From Pseudomonas sp. KBW05 (lineage in GTDB: Bacteria; Pseudomonadota; Gammaproteobacteria; Pseudomonadales; Pseudomonadaceae), in NCBI RefSeq assembly GCF_003852405.1, contig NZ_QAJM01000007.1:186001-250000 (forward strand): a stretch of DNA of 64,000 nt, written 5' to 3'. The translations under genes and the position numbers were made by a program. The notes under the pieces were generated by a model that saw only the letters and a program-made list of their open reading frames with translations, was not told the DNA's origin and did not search any database. Position 1 is the stretch's first letter. Each line of letters begins with the position of its first letter. Shown here piece by piece: positions 1 through 9,191 of the stretch.

Positions 1-641
1 GCCTGTGGGGCCAAAGTGACCTGCCGCCGCTGACCGCTGATTACATGCGCGTGTTGCACGAGATGAACCCGGATGGCCAGTTGCGCTACTACCCGGGCTC
101 GCCGGAGCTGGCACGCCGCCTCACGCGGCCGCAGGACCGCGTGTTGCTCAATGAAAAGCACCCTGAAGACGGTGTGCTGCTCAAAGACAACATGAAGGGT
201 GATCGCCGCGTCAAAGTGCATCTGGGTGAAGGCTGGCATGTGCCGCGTGCCCTGCTGCCAGTGCCGGAAAAACGCGCGTTGATGCTGATCGACCCGCCGT
301 TCGAGAAGCTCGACGAGATGCAGCGCTGTGCCTCCTCCCTCAAGGAGGCCGTGAGCCGCATGCGCCAGACCGTCGCGGCCATCTGGTACCCGGTGAAGGA
401 CCAGCGCATGTTGCGCCGCTTCTATCAGGACCTGGCCGGTACGGGTGCGCCAAAGCTGCTGCGTGTGGAGTTGTTGGTGCATCCATTGGATACGCCGAAC
501 ACCCTGACGGGCTCGGGCCTGGCGATTGCCAACCCGCCGTGGGGTTTGGAAGAGGAATTGCGTGAGCTGCTGCCGTGGTTGTCCAAGCAACTGGGGCAGA
601 CTCAGGGTGGGTGGCAGATGGATTGGTTGATTGCTGAGTAA
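1..641 (+). CDS. rlmJ: RlmJ, 23S rRNA (adenine-2030-N6)-methyltransferase, 3' part
   Basis: The reading frame is open from base 3 (LWGQSDLPPL...) to the TAA at 639-641, so the 5' end lies outside the window; about 213 of the roughly 280 residues usual for the family are present. RlmJ methylates A2030 of 23S rRNA with S-adenosylmethionine during ribosome assembly. The class I amino-methyltransferase motif IV is visible as IDPPFE (bases 289-306), the catalytic Asp-Pro-Pro-Phe/Tyr signature. The C-terminal SGLAIANPPWGLEEEL also fits RlmJ. It is followed directly by a REPIN and the convergent msrA. The identity is firm; only the N-terminal SAM-binding motif cannot be checked. Confidence 0.93.
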   Translation, partial: LWGQSDLPPLTADYMRVLHEMNPDGQLRYYPGSPELARRLTRPQDRVLLNEKHPEDGVLLKDNMKGDRRVKVHLGEGWHVPRALLPVPEKRALMLIDPPFEKLDEMQRCASSLKEAVSRMRQTVAAIWYPVKDQRMLRRFYQDLAGTGAPKLLRVELLVHPLDTPNTLTGSGLAIANPPWGLEEELRELLPWLSKQLGQTQGGWQMDWLIAE

Positions 642-670
642 CTGGATCCCAAGCCTGGCATAGGACCCAA

Positions 671-760
671 TGTGGGAGCGGGCTTGCTCGCGAATGCGGA
701 GTGTCAGTCACAGAATCAGTTGACTGATCCACCGCTTTCGCGAGCAAGCCCGCTCCCACA
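671..760. repeat. REPIN (inverted pair of REP palindromes)
   Basis: Two inverted copies of the same REP unit (TGTGGGAGCGGGCTTGCTCG and its reverse complement) enclose a spacer of about 40 nt. The element sits between the convergent genes rlmJ and msrA, 17 nt from the msrA stop. Elements of this type are non-autonomous and are mobilised by RAYT transposases; no RAYT gene is present in this window. Confidence 0.95.
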
Positions 761-777
761 TTTGAACTGCGTTAGCC

Positions 778-1425
778 TCAGATCGGGCAGGTCACGCCCG
801 TGCCGCCAATCCCGCAATAACCCTGCGGATTCTTCGCCAGGTACTGCTGGTGATACGCCTCGGCGAAGTACACCGTCGGCGCTTCATCGATCTCGGTGGT
901 GATCTCACCCAGCCCGGCCTTGGTCAGCTCTTGCTGGTAAGCCTGTGCGCTGGCTTTGGCCGCCTCCAATTGCTCCGGCGTGGTCGCATAGATCACCGAG
1001 CGGTACTGGCTGCCGATGTCGTTGCCCTGGCGCATGCCCTGGGTCGGGTTGTGCAGTTCCCAGAACATCTTCAGCAGGTCTTCGTATTTCACTTTGGCCT
1101 GGTCATACACCACCAGCACCACTTCGCTGTGGCCGGTCAGGCCCGAGCAGACTTCTTCGTAAGTCGGGTTCGGCGTGAAGCCGCCGGCGTAGCCGACCAC
1201 GCTGCTGACCACGCCGTCGCGCTGCCAGAACTTGCGCTCGGCGCCCCAGAAGCAACCCAGGCCGAAGATCGCGAAACCGACGTCATCCAGGAAGGGCCCC
1301 AGCAGCGGGTTGCCGTTGACGAAGTGGGTTTCAGGCAGGGCCATCGGGGTTTCGCGGCCAGGCAAAGCTTGTTCTGCAGTAGGAAGCACGTTTTTATTCA
1401 CCAGAATTTCCGAGCGCAAGACCAT
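778..1425 (-). CDS. msrA: Peptide-methionine (S)-S-oxide reductase MsrA
   Basis: A protein of 215 residues that reduces the S-epimer of methionine sulfoxide in oxidised proteins, using thioredoxin as electron donor, in the cytoplasm. The active-site signature GCFWGAER is at about residues 57-64, with the nucleophilic Cys near 58. The family-typical GHSEVV and YRSVIY segments follow, and the C-terminal half ends [11 protein letters not shown] with a resolving-type Cys. The start gives the 25-residue N-terminal extension typical of Pseudomonas MsrA. It lies 73 nt downstream of dipA on the same strand, as recalled for P. aeruginosa. Confidence 0.96.
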   Translation of the reverse strand: MVLRSEILVNKNVLPTAEQALPGRETPMALPETHFVNGNPLLGPFLDDVGFAIFGLGCFWGAERKFWQRDGVVSSVVGYAGGFTPNPTYEEVCSGLTGHSEVVLVVYDQAKVKYEDLLKMFWELHNPTQGMRQGNDIGSQYRSVIYATTPEQLEAAKASAQAYQQELTKAGLGEITTEIDEAPTVYFAEAYHQQYLAKNPQGYCGIGGTGVTCPI

Positions 1426-1498
1426 GATCAGTCCTCTCGTCAGGTTGAGTTAGCGGTAAAAGGTCAGACAGCCAGTGTGCCCGAGTGTTACCACGCTG

Positions 1499-4192
1499 TC
1501 AGGCGACAGGTCCGCGTGGATAGCGCTTGAGCATAGCAAACAGCTCTGCGCCGGGGATTGGCCGGTCGAACAGGTAGCCCTGGCCGACGTCACAGCGATG
1601 CCGGCGCAGGAACGCCAGCTGTTCAGCGGTCTCGATGCCTTCGGCCACGACCTTGAGCTTGAGGTTGTGGGCCATGGCGATCACCGCCGAGGTGATTTCC
1701 ATATCGTCCTGGTTGTCCGGGATTTCATGGATGAAGCTGCGATCAATCTTGATGATGTCGATCGGGAATTTTTTCAAGTAGCTCAGCGACGAATAGCCGG
1801 TGCCGAAATCGTCCATGGCCAGGGTCAGGCCAAAGCTTTTCAGCTGGTCCAGTTGCAGGCGCGTGTCCTCGGTGGCTTCCAGCAGCAAACCTTCGGTCAG
1901 TTCCAGCTCCAGCAGGTTGGCCGGCAGGTCTTCTTCTTTGAGGATGGTGGCAATCGAGGCCACCAGGTCCGGGTCGGAGAACTGTTTGGGCGACAGGTTG
2001 ATCGCCACTTGCAAGTTGCCCATGCCGGCGGCGCTCAGTTGCTTGCTCATGCGGCAGGCCTGGCGCGCGATCCACTTGCCGATGGGGATGATCAAGCCCG
2101 TCTCTTCCGCCACGCTGATGAACTGGTCGGGGCGGATCATGCCTTTTTCCGGGTGGTTCCAGCGCAGCAGCGCTTCCATGCCCAGCAAGCGGCCGCTGCG
2201 CAGGCACAGCTTGGGCTGGTAGAACACGTCCAGCTCGTTCTGGGTGAGGGCGCGGCGCAGGTTGTTTTCCACGAACAGCTTGTAGCTGGCTTCGGCGTTG
2301 AGCGCTTCGGTGAACACTTGCACCTGGTGTTTGCCGTTGGCCTTGGCCTTGTGCAGGGCCAGGCCGGCGTTGCGCATCAGGGTTTGCGGGTCACGGCCGT
2401 GCAAGGGTGCGCAGGCCAGGCCCACGGAGCCGGTGACGCTGATCAACTGGTTGTCGACGAACATCGGCTTGTCGAGGGTCGCCAACAGCTGGCTGGCGAC
2501 TTGCTGGCCGGTTTCCAGGTCGGTGTCGTCGAGCAGCACGGCGAATTCGTTACTGGCAAACCGCGCCAGGCTGCCGCCGGCGCTGAGACTGTTGCGCAGG
2601 CGCCGGGCCAGGCTGATCAGCAGTTTGTCGCCGGTCTGGTGGCCGAGGCTGTCGTTGATCCGTTTGAAGTTGTCGATGTCCACCAGCAACAGGCTGATCG
2701 GGCTGTCGCTGTCGCGGGCAAACCGTTCGTCGAGATTGCGGATAAACGCCGGGCGGTTGCCCAGGTTCGTCAGGTTGTCGGTGTAGGCCAGGCGTTCGAT
2801 GCGCTGCTGGGCCAGCTTGGTCTGGGTGATGTCTTCGTAGATGCCGATGTAGTGCGTCAGCTCACGGTTGTCGCCGTACACCTTGGAGATCGACAGCTGG
2901 CCCCAGTAGGGTTCGAGGTTTTTGCGCCGGCTCTTGAATTCGCCCTGCCAGCTGTTGCTCTTGGCCAGGCTGGAAGGCGCGTCGAACAGCAGCTCGCTGA
3001 GGTTCTCCAGCGCCGGCAGTTGCGCCAGGCGGTGGCCGTGGACTTCTTCGGCGCTGTACTGGGTGATCGCGGTAAAGCTCGGGTTGACGTACTCCACCAC
3101 GCCGTCGCAATTGACCAGCAGAAAGGCGTTGGCGCTTTGCTCCACCGCACGCTGGAACAGGTGCAGGGCGCTGGTGGCGGTGCGCCGGTTGTGATTGTTG
3201 ATAACCTGGGCGAACTGGTCGGCCAGCTCGCCGGCGAAGGCAATCTCATCGGCCTGCCAGATACGCGGGCTGCGGCCTTGCTCCAGGCATAACACGCCGA
3301 CCACCTGACCATCCACGCGGATACTGGCGTCGAGCAGGGCCTGGATGTCCTTGGCGCGCAGCTCTTCGGCCAGCTCGCGGGTGCGCGGGTCGCGCAGGGC
3401 GTTGGTGGCGTCGATCGCGCGGCTGCTGTGCAGGGCTTCCAGGTAATCCGGGAAGCAACTGGCATCGATGGGCTCGGGCAGGTAGTGCTGCTGATCGGCG
3501 CGCAGGTAGGCGGCAATCGGTACCAGGCGCTGGTCTTCGAGGTGCCAGATGCGCGCGCTGTCGACCTGGTAGATTTCACAGGCGCTGCGGGTGATCAGCT
3601 CGGCCGCTTCCTGCAGCGAATTGTTCGCGGTGTAGCGCTGGCGGGCCAGCAGCAGGATCAGCTCCTGTTGGGCGCGCACACGTTCCAGGTGTTGCAGTTG
3701 TTCTTGCTGCGCGCGCTGGTTGAGCTCCAGGGCGATCTGCAGGCGGCTGTTCTGGCTTTCCAGGTCGGCCGTCGGGGCCGTCGTCGGGACTTCGCTGAAC
3801 AGGCCGTCCACCACCATCAGGTAGCCGCGTAGCAGGTGGCGATTGTGTTGTTTGTAGGCTTCGCCCATTTCCAGCAGGCTCAGCGGGCCGTCGCTGGTGT
3901 GCAGGGTGTAGCGCACCAGGTAGTGGGGGCTGTGGCTCAGTTGTTGCTGGATCGCATCATGCAGCTGATAGCGCGCTTGGGGCTCCATCAGGCTGGCGTA
4001 GGGGGTGCCGAGCAGGGCACACAACTCGACCGCCGGCAGGCCGAATTGGCGTTCGCAATTGGGGTCGAGGTAGAGCAGGGCCCAGCTTGCCTCATTCAGC
4101 CGCTCGAAACGCAGCATACCGAGGCGCGAAGGCACCGGTAATTGCGTCACTACCTCGGCCGCCATACGGGCGACATCGGGTTGGCTTTTCAT
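1499..4192 (-). CDS. dipA: DipA-type c-di-GMP phosphodiesterase (PAS-GAF-PAS-GGDEF-EAL)
   Basis: An 897-residue signalling protein. A PAS-like domain (about 20-145) is followed by a Gln-rich coiled coil (about 150-185), a GAF domain (about 190-340), a second PAS domain (about 350-460), a GGDEF domain (about 475-625) and an EAL domain (about 640-890). The GGDEF site is degenerate: it reads ASNEF at about 546-550, so cyclase activity is unlikely. The EAL domain looks intact, with EALLRW near 673, INLSPKQF, ELTEG, DDFGTGYSS near 794 and VVAEGIET. The expected role is therefore c-di-GMP hydrolysis, promoting biofilm dispersal and motility. Domain order, length, degenerate motif and position upstream of msrA all match DipA (PA5017) of P. 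aeruginosa as I recall it. Confidence 0.9.
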   Translation of the reverse strand: MKSQPDVARMAAEVVTQLPVPSRLGMLRFERLNEASWALLYLDPNCERQFGLPAVELCALLGTPYASLMEPQARYQLHDAIQQQLSHSPHYLVRYTLHTSDGPLSLLEMGEAYKQHNRHLLRGYLMVVDGLFSEVPTTAPTADLESQNSRLQIALELNQRAQQEQLQHLERVRAQQELILLLARQRYTANNSLQEAAELITRSACEIYQVDSARIWHLEDQRLVPIAAYLRADQQHYLPEPIDASCFPDYLEALHSSRAIDATNALRDPRTRELAEELRAKDIQALLDASIRVDGQVVGVLCLEQGRSPRIWQADEIAFAGELADQFAQVINNHNRRTATSALHLFQRAVEQSANAFLLVNCDGVVEYVNPSFTAITQYSAEEVHGHRLAQLPALENLSELLFDAPSSLAKSNSWQGEFKSRRKNLEPYWGQLSISKVYGDNRELTHYIGIYEDITQTKLAQQRIERLAYTDNLTNLGNRPAFIRNLDERFARDSDSPISLLLVDIDNFKRINDSLGHQTGDKLLISLARRLRNSLSAGGSLARFASNEFAVLLDDTDLETGQQVASQLLATLDKPMFVDNQLISVTGSVGLACAPLHGRDPQTLMRNAGLALHKAKANGKHQVQVFTEALNAEASYKLFVENNLRRALTQNELDVFYQPKLCLRSGRLLGMEALLRWNHPEKGMIRPDQFISVAEETGLIIPIGKWIARQACRMSKQLSAAGMGNLQVAINLSPKQFSDPDLVASIATILKEEDLPANLLELELTEGLLLEATEDTRLQLDQLKSFGLTLAMDDFGTGYSSLSYLKKFPIDIIKIDRSFIHEIPDNQDDMEITSAVIAMAHNLKLKVVAEGIETAEQLAFLRRHRCDVGQGYLFDRPIPGAELFAMLKRYPRGPVA

Positions 4193-4510
4193 GGGGGAAA
4201 CTCGCTTGGGAAAATGCGCACGGCGCTGGGCTCACGCCCTCTTTTCTGTCGCCTGCGGCAAGGTTGCATCATGCAGCACGCACTGACAAGAGAGGATGAA
4301 GGCTAAGTGCTATATGGGGGTTATCGGCCGCGCGAGGGATTTCTGAAATGGCGGTGATAGAAGGTGTACAAACCTGTTTTGCCTGTCCAGTTTTTACCTG
4401 CAGAACAGGCAAAAAAAGCCCCGCCAAGTGGCGGGGTTGAGGTACGAGCGTGTGGCGCTCGGAAATCGGTGCAACCAGGCCCCCCCGATGAAAGGGAGGC
4501 CCGTTGAGGC
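4193..4510. other. Intergenic region between dipA and aceF
   Basis: No coding sequence is supported in this 318-nt gap. It contains the aceF terminator (4411-4438), an adjacent 10-bp inverted repeat (4377-4386 TTTTGCCTGT and 4405-4414 ACAGGCAAAA), and presumably the dipA promoter, since both flanking genes read on the minus strand. I cannot place the dipA promoter convincingly. Confidence 0.6.
4411..4438 (-). terminator. Rho-independent terminator of aceEF
   Basis: Read on the minus strand, a 7-bp stem (CCCCGCC / GGCGGGG, 4430-4436 with 4419-4425) with a 4-nt loop is followed by seven U residues (4417-4411). It lies about 75 nt after the aceF stop. Confidence 0.9.
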
Positions 4511-6151
4511 TTACAGCAGAATGGTGCGGATGTCGCCGAGCAGTTGGCCCAGGCGCTGCGTGAAGCGTGCAGCCGCGGCGCCGTTGATCACACGGTGATC
4601 GTAGGACAACGACAGCGGCAGCATCAGCTTCGGCTGGAACGCTTTGCCGTCCCACACTGGCTGGATAGTTGCCTTGGACACACCCAGGATCGCCACTTCC
4701 GGCGCGTTGACGATTGGCGTGAAGCCAGTGCCGCCAATGTGCCCGAGGCTGGAGATGGTGAAGCACGCGCCCTGCATGTCGTCCGGGGTGAGCTTCTTGT
4801 CGCGGGCCTTGGCAGCCAGCGCAGCAGCCTCGGCAGCGAGTTGCAGCAGGCTCTTCTGGTCGACGTTCTTGATGACCGGTACCAGCAGGCCATCTGGAGT
4901 GTCTACCGCGAAGCCGATGTTCACGTACTTCTTGCGGATGATCGCCTTGCCGCTTGGTGCCAGCGAAGCGTTGAAGTCCGGCAGTTCCTTGAGCAGGTGC
5001 GCGCAGGCCTTGAGCAGCAGCGGCAGCACGGTCAGTTTCACGCCGGCCTTCTCGGCCACGGCTTTCTGCGCAACGCGGAAAGCTTCCAGGTCAGTGATGT
5101 CGGCCTGGTCGAACTGGGTCACGTGCGGGATGTTCAGGTAGCTGGCGTGCAGGCCGGCCGCACCGATTTGCATCAGGCGGGTCATCGGCACTTCTTCGAT
5201 CTCGCCGAAGCGGCTGAAGTCCACGGTGCGGATCGGCGGAATGCCCGAGCCACCCGTAGCGCCGCCAGCAGCCGGAGCTTCCTTGGCTTTGTGCATCATC
5301 GCCTTGACGTAAACCTGCACGTCTTCCTTCAGCACACGGCCGTGGGGGCCGGTGGCCGCGACGGCGTTCAGCTCAACGCCGAACTCGCGAGCCAGCTGAC
5401 GCACAGCAGGGCCGGCGTGAACCTTGGCACCGCTTGGCGCAGGTGCAGCAGCAACCGGCGCCGGAGCGGCCTCGGCTTTTGCAGCAGGCGCAGGTGCGGC
5501 GGCAGGTGCAGCTTCAGCCTTGGCAGCCGGAGCCGCCGCAGGTGCTGGAGCAGCAGCAGGCGCAGCGCCTTGAACTTTCAGCTTGAGGATGAAATCGCCA
5601 GTGCCGACTTCGTCTTCCAGCTTGACCGCGATGCTTTCCACGACGCCGGCAGCCGGCGAAGGGATTTCCATGGAGGCCTTGTCGGACTCCAGGGTAATCA
5701 GCGACTGGTCGGCTTCGACGGTGTCGCCGACTTTAACCAGCAGCTCGATGATCTTGGCCTTGCCCGACGAACCGATATCCGGCACGTGGATGTCCTGCAC
5801 CGAAGCGGCGGCAGGAGCAGCAGCCGGGGCCGCAGGGGCCTCGGCTGGCTTCTCGGCAGGCGCCGGTGCAGCAGCGGCAGCCGGAGCGGCCGCAGGTGCA
5901 GGGGCCGCATCAGCGGCACCTTCGATTTCCAGTTCCAGCAGTTCGTCGCCTTCTTTCAGGCGGTCGCCCAGCTTCACTTTCAGGCTTTTGACCACGCCGG
6001 CCTTGGGAGCAGGGATTTCCATGCTCGCCTTGTCCGATTCAAGGGTCAGGATGCTCTGGTCGGCTTCGACTTTGTCGCCGACTTTCACAAACAGCTCGAT
6101 TACTTCACCTTCACCGCTGCCGATGTCAGGTACGCGAATGAGTTCGCTCAC
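4511..6151 (-). CDS. aceF: Pyruvate dehydrogenase complex E2, dihydrolipoyllysine acetyltransferase
   Basis: A 546-residue E2 core of pyruvate dehydrogenase that moves the acetyl group from lipoyl-lysine to CoA. There are two lipoyl domains with modified lysines in ESDKASMEIP at Lys41 and Lys158. Long Ala/Pro-rich flexible linkers (about 79-117 and 196-245) separate them from the E1/E3-binding domain (about 245-285) and the catalytic trimer-forming domain (about 310-546), which ends with the active-site motif SYDHRVING. Two lipoyl domains, rather than the three of E. coli, is as recalled for Pseudomonas AceF. The start lies 11 nt after the aceE stop, so the two genes form one operon ending at the terminator at 4411-4438. 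Confidence 0.97.
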   Translation of the reverse strand: MSELIRVPDIGSGEGEVIELFVKVGDKVEADQSILTLESDKASMEIPAPKAGVVKSLKVKLGDRLKEGDELLELEIEGAADAAPAPAAAPAAAAAPAPAEKPAEAPAAPAAAPAAASVQDIHVPDIGSSGKAKIIELLVKVGDTVEADQSLITLESDKASMEIPSPAAGVVESIAVKLEDEVGTGDFILKLKVQGAAPAAAPAPAAAPAAKAEAAPAAAPAPAAKAEAAPAPVAAAPAPSGAKVHAGPAVRQLAREFGVELNAVAATGPHGRVLKEDVQVYVKAMMHKAKEAPAAGGATGGSGIPPIRTVDFSRFGEIEEVPMTRLMQIGAAGLHASYLNIPHVTQFDQADITDLEAFRVAQKAVAEKAGVKLTVLPLLLKACAHLLKELPDFNASLAPSGKAIIRKKYVNIGFAVDTPDGLLVPVIKNVDQKSLLQLAAEAAALAAKARDKKLTPDDMQGACFTISSLGHIGGTGFTPIVNAPEVAILGVSKATIQPVWDGKAFQPKLMLPLSLSYDHRVINGAAAARFTQRLGQLLGDIRTILL

Positions 6152-6162
6152 AAAAAGTCTCC

Positions 6163-8808
6163 TCAGCAGTCCAGTGGGTTGCGTTTGTCCGGGTTGATAC
6201 CGAACTTGACGATAGCGTCTGCTACCACCTTGGGTTCGATCTCACCACGGTCAGCCAAGGCTTCCAGGGCTGCCAACACCACGAAGTGACGGTCGACTTC
6301 GAAGAAGTGACGCAGCTTCTTGCGGCTGTCACTGCGGCCGAAACCGTCGGTGCCCAGGACTTTGAATTCCTTGGACGGGACCCACTGGCGAATTTGTTCG
6401 GCGAACAGCTTCATGTAGTCGGTAGAGGCAATGACTGGACCCTTACGGCCGGCCAGGCACTCTTCGACGTAGCTCTTCGCTGGTTTTTGACCAGGCTTGA
6501 GGCGGTTGCTGCGCTCTACGGCCAGGCCGTCGCGACGCAGTTCGTTGAAGCTGGTGACGCTCCACACGTCGGCGCCGACGTTGAACTCTTCACGCAGGAT
6601 CTTCGCCGCTTCACGCACTTCGCGCAGGATGGTGCCGGAGCCCATCAGCTGTACGTGGTGCGCTGCTTCCTTGGTGTCTTCTTCGAGCAGGTACATGCCC
6701 TTGATGATGCCTTCTTCCACGCCAGCCGGCATGGCAGGCTGCTGGTAGGACTCGTTCATCACGGTGATGTAGTAGAAAACGTCCTGCTGCTCTTCGGTCA
6801 TCTTCTTCATGCCGTCCTGGATGATCACCGCCAGCTCATAGCCGTAGGTTGGATCAAAGGTGCGGCAGTTCGGGATGGTGGCAGCCAGGATGTGGCTGTG
6901 ACCGTCTTCGTGTTGCAGGCCTTCGCCGTTCAGGGTGGTCCGGCCAGCGGTACCGCCGATCAGGAAGCCACGGGTACGGCTGTCGCCTGCTGCCCAAGCC
7001 AGGTCGCCAATACGCTGGAAGCCGAACATCGAGTAGAAGATGTAGAACGGCAGCATCGGCTGGTTGTGGCTGGAGTACGAAGTACCGGCAGCGATGAAGG
7101 AGCTCATGGCGCCCGCTTCGTTGATGCCTTCTTCGAGGATCTGGCCCTTCTTGTCTTCCTTGTAGAACATCACCTGGTCTTTATCGACTGGCTCGTAGAG
7201 CTGGCCGACGGAGGAGTAGATGCCCAACTGACGGAACATGCCTTCCATACCGAAGGTACGGGCTTCGTCCGGGATGATCGGAACGATGCGCGGGCCGATG
7301 TCCTTGTCCTTGACCAGCTGCGCCAAAATACGCACGAAAGCCATGGTGGTGGAGATTTCACGGTCGCCCGAACCGTCCAGGATCGCCTTGAGGGTGCTCA
7401 AGTCTGGAGTCGGTACGCTGAAGCTGTTGGCGCGGCGCTGTGGGACGAAACCGCCCAGTGCAGTGCGACGCTCGCTCAGGTAGCGGGCTTCGGCGCTGTT
7501 TGGCTCTGGCTTGAAGAACGGCAGGTCTTCCAGCTCTTCGTCTTTTACCGGGATGTCGAAACGGTCGCGGAACAACTTCAGGCTGTCAACATCAACTTTC
7601 TTGGTGTTGTGCGCAGTGTTCTTCGCTTCGCCGGCACCGGTGCCATAACCCTTGATGGTCTTGGCCAGGATGACGGTCGGTTGTTCTTTGTGGTTGACCG
7701 CTTCGTGGTACGCCGCGTAGACCTTGTACGGGTCGTGGCCGCCACGGTTGAGTTTCCAGATCTCGTCGTCGGACAGGTCTGCAACCATCGCCTTGAGTTC
7801 TGGCGTGTTGAAGAAGTGTTCACGGACGAACGCGCCGTCTTTGGCTTTGTAGTTCTGGTACTCGCCGTCGATGACTTCGTCCATGCGACGTTGCAGGATG
7901 CCGTCGACGTCCTTGGCCAGCAGTGGGTCCCAGAAACGGCCCCAGATGACTTTGGTCACGTTCCACTGAGCACCACGGAACACGCCTTCGAGTTCCTGGA
8001 TGATCTTGCCGTTGCCGCGAACCGGGCCGTCGAGGCGCTGCAGGTTGCAGTTGATGACGAAGATCAGGTTGTCCAGCTTCTCGCGGCCAGCCAGGGAGAT
8101 GGCACCCAGGGATTCCGGCTCGTCACACTCGCCGTCGCCCAGGAAGCACCAGACTTTCTGCTTGCCTTCAGGGATGAAGCCACGGGCTTCCAGGTACTTC
8201 ATGAAACGTGCCTGGTAGATCGCCTGGATCGGACCCAGACCCATGGAAACGGTCGGGAACTGCCAGAAATCAGGCATCAGCCAAGGGTGCGGGTACGACG
8301 ACAGGCCGCCACCGTCCACTTCCTGGCGGAAATTGTTCATCTGGTCTTCGGTGATGCGACCTTCCATGAACGCGCGGGCATAAACGCCTGGCGAGGTGTG
8401 GCCCTGGAAGTAGATCAGGTCGCCGCCGTGTTCGTCGGTCGGGGCCTGGAAGAAGTAGTTGAAGCCGATGTCATACAGGGTTGCGCTGGAAGCGAAGCTG
8501 GAGATGTGACCGCCCAGGTCCGAATCTTTCAGATTCGTGCGCATTACCATCGCCATGGCGTTCCAGCGTACCAGCGAGCGAATGCGGCGTTCCATGAACA
8601 GGTCGCCAGGCATGCGTGCTTCGTGGGTAACGGGGATGGTGTTGCGGTATGGCGTGGTGATGGCGTAAGGCAACTGCGAACCGCTGCGGGTTGCGAGTTC
8701 GCCCATACGGGTCATCAGGTAGTGAGCACGGTCTTCGCCTTCTTTGTCGAGAACCGATTCCAGGGCGTCCAGCCATTCCTGGGTTTCGACGGGATCGAGG
8801 TCTTGCAT
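6163..8808 (-). CDS. aceE: Pyruvate dehydrogenase E1 component, homodimeric type
   Basis: Thiamin-diphosphate-dependent E1 that decarboxylates pyruvate and reductively acetylates the AceF lipoyl groups. The ThDP-binding signature begins GDGECDEPE, followed by FVINCNLQRLDG, and GGHISSFASSATL lies near the N-terminus. I chose the ATG at 8806-8808 (MQDLDPVETQEW, 881 residues): it has GGAG six bases upstream and gives the family's usual length. The frame stays open to an ATG at 8883 (906 residues), but that start has no ribosome-binding site and would add an unconserved leader. The gene is first in the aceEF operon, with a 5' UTR of roughly 145 nt from the predicted promoter. Confidence 0.96.
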   Translation of the reverse strand: MQDLDPVETQEWLDALESVLDKEGEDRAHYLMTRMGELATRSGSQLPYAITTPYRNTIPVTHEARMPGDLFMERRIRSLVRWNAMAMVMRTNLKDSDLGGHISSFASSATLYDIGFNYFFQAPTDEHGGDLIYFQGHTSPGVYARAFMEGRITEDQMNNFRQEVDGGGLSSYPHPWLMPDFWQFPTVSMGLGPIQAIYQARFMKYLEARGFIPEGKQKVWCFLGDGECDEPESLGAISLAGREKLDNLIFVINCNLQRLDGPVRGNGKIIQELEGVFRGAQWNVTKVIWGRFWDPLLAKDVDGILQRRMDEVIDGEYQNYKAKDGAFVREHFFNTPELKAMVADLSDDEIWKLNRGGHDPYKVYAAYHEAVNHKEQPTVILAKTIKGYGTGAGEAKNTAHNTKKVDVDSLKLFRDRFDIPVKDEELEDLPFFKPEPNSAEARYLSERRTALGGFVPQRRANSFSVPTPDLSTLKAILDGSGDREISTTMAFVRILAQLVKDKDIGPRIVPIIPDEARTFGMEGMFRQLGIYSSVGQLYEPVDKDQVMFYKEDKKGQILEEGINEAGAMSSFIAAGTSYSSHNQPMLPFYIFYSMFGFQRIGDLAWAAGDSRTRGFLIGGTAGRTTLNGEGLQHEDGHSHILAATIPNCRTFDPTYGYELAVIIQDGMKKMTEEQQDVFYYITVMNESYQQPAMPAGVEEGIIKGMYLLEEDTKEAAHHVQLMGSGTILREVREAAKILREEFNVGADVWSVTSFNELRRDGLAVERSNRLKPGQKPAKSYVEECLAGRKGPVIASTDYMKLFAEQIRQWVPSKEFKVLGTDGFGRSDSRKKLRHFFEVDRHFVVLAALEALADRGEIEPKVVADAIVKFGINPDKRNPLDC

Positions 8809-8918
8809 GGCTTGCTCCAGGGCGGAAAGGCTACCAGAATCGGTTGCCTGAAGTTTGCGACTGGCCTTGTGGGCAGACGACATAAATTCTTGGATGGCCG
8901 AAGGTTGCTTCGGCGTCC

Positions 8919-8933
8919 TGTAGTTTTACTACA
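8919..8933. promoter_or_regulatory. Candidate GntR/FadR-type operator, proximal copy
   Basis: The palindrome TGTAGTTTTACTACA contains a perfect GTAGT-N3-ACTAC dyad (8920-8932) and fits the FadR-subfamily GntR pattern TNGT-N3-ACNA. It lies just downstream of the predicted aceE transcription start. A matching copy occurs at 8971-8985. The bound regulator cannot be named from sequence; a PdhR-like pyruvate sensor is an inference. Confidence 0.65.
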
Positions 8934-8960
8934 AATCGTCGGCCATTTCAGCCTTTCGAA

Positions 8961-8988
8961 TGTATATACGAGTAGTAAAACTACACAA
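8961..8988 (-). promoter_or_regulatory. Predicted sigma-70 promoter of aceEF
   Basis: On the minus strand, TTGTGT (8983-8988) and TATACA (8961-8966) are separated by 16 nt and point toward aceE. The spacer is almost entirely occupied by the distal operator, which would make bound repressor block RNA polymerase. Confidence 0.5.
8971..8985. promoter_or_regulatory. Candidate GntR/FadR-type operator, distal copy
   Basis: AGTAGTAAAACTACA contains the dyad GTAGT-N3-ACTAC (8972-8984), which is the exact reverse complement of the 13-nt core at 8920-8932. The centres of the two dyads are 52 bp apart, close to five helical turns, so two dimers would bind the same face of the DNA. Confidence 0.65.
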
Positions 8989-9191
8989 GACTGAGCGTAT
9001 GGCTCGGTCTGGCTGGTGAGCATAATCGTTAATGTTGATCTTTTGCAGACAAGAAAAGGTAGAAGTTTAATGTTGCCTGCCAAGAAGTACGAATTTTCAG
9101 CTATTTATAACCTTTGTTCGACAGTCCATCGCCGCGCCGGGTTCTTGCCGTCATCACAACAAGCCAAATACGCGCCGATCAAGGATAGACC

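Noticed and set aside
672-902. Short peptides starting MGAGLLAK or similar at several REP sites
   Set aside because: These are translations of the REP palindrome itself running into neighbouring sequence.
8809-8883. N-terminal 25-residue extension of AceE
   Set aside because: It has no ribosome-binding site and no family conservation; the ATG at 8808 has GGAG at proper spacing.
6286-8994. A 902-codon open frame on the plus strand opposite aceE
   Set aside because: It mirrors the aceE codon pattern, shows no recognisable domain and lies wholly antisense to a clear E1 gene; high G+C creates such frames.
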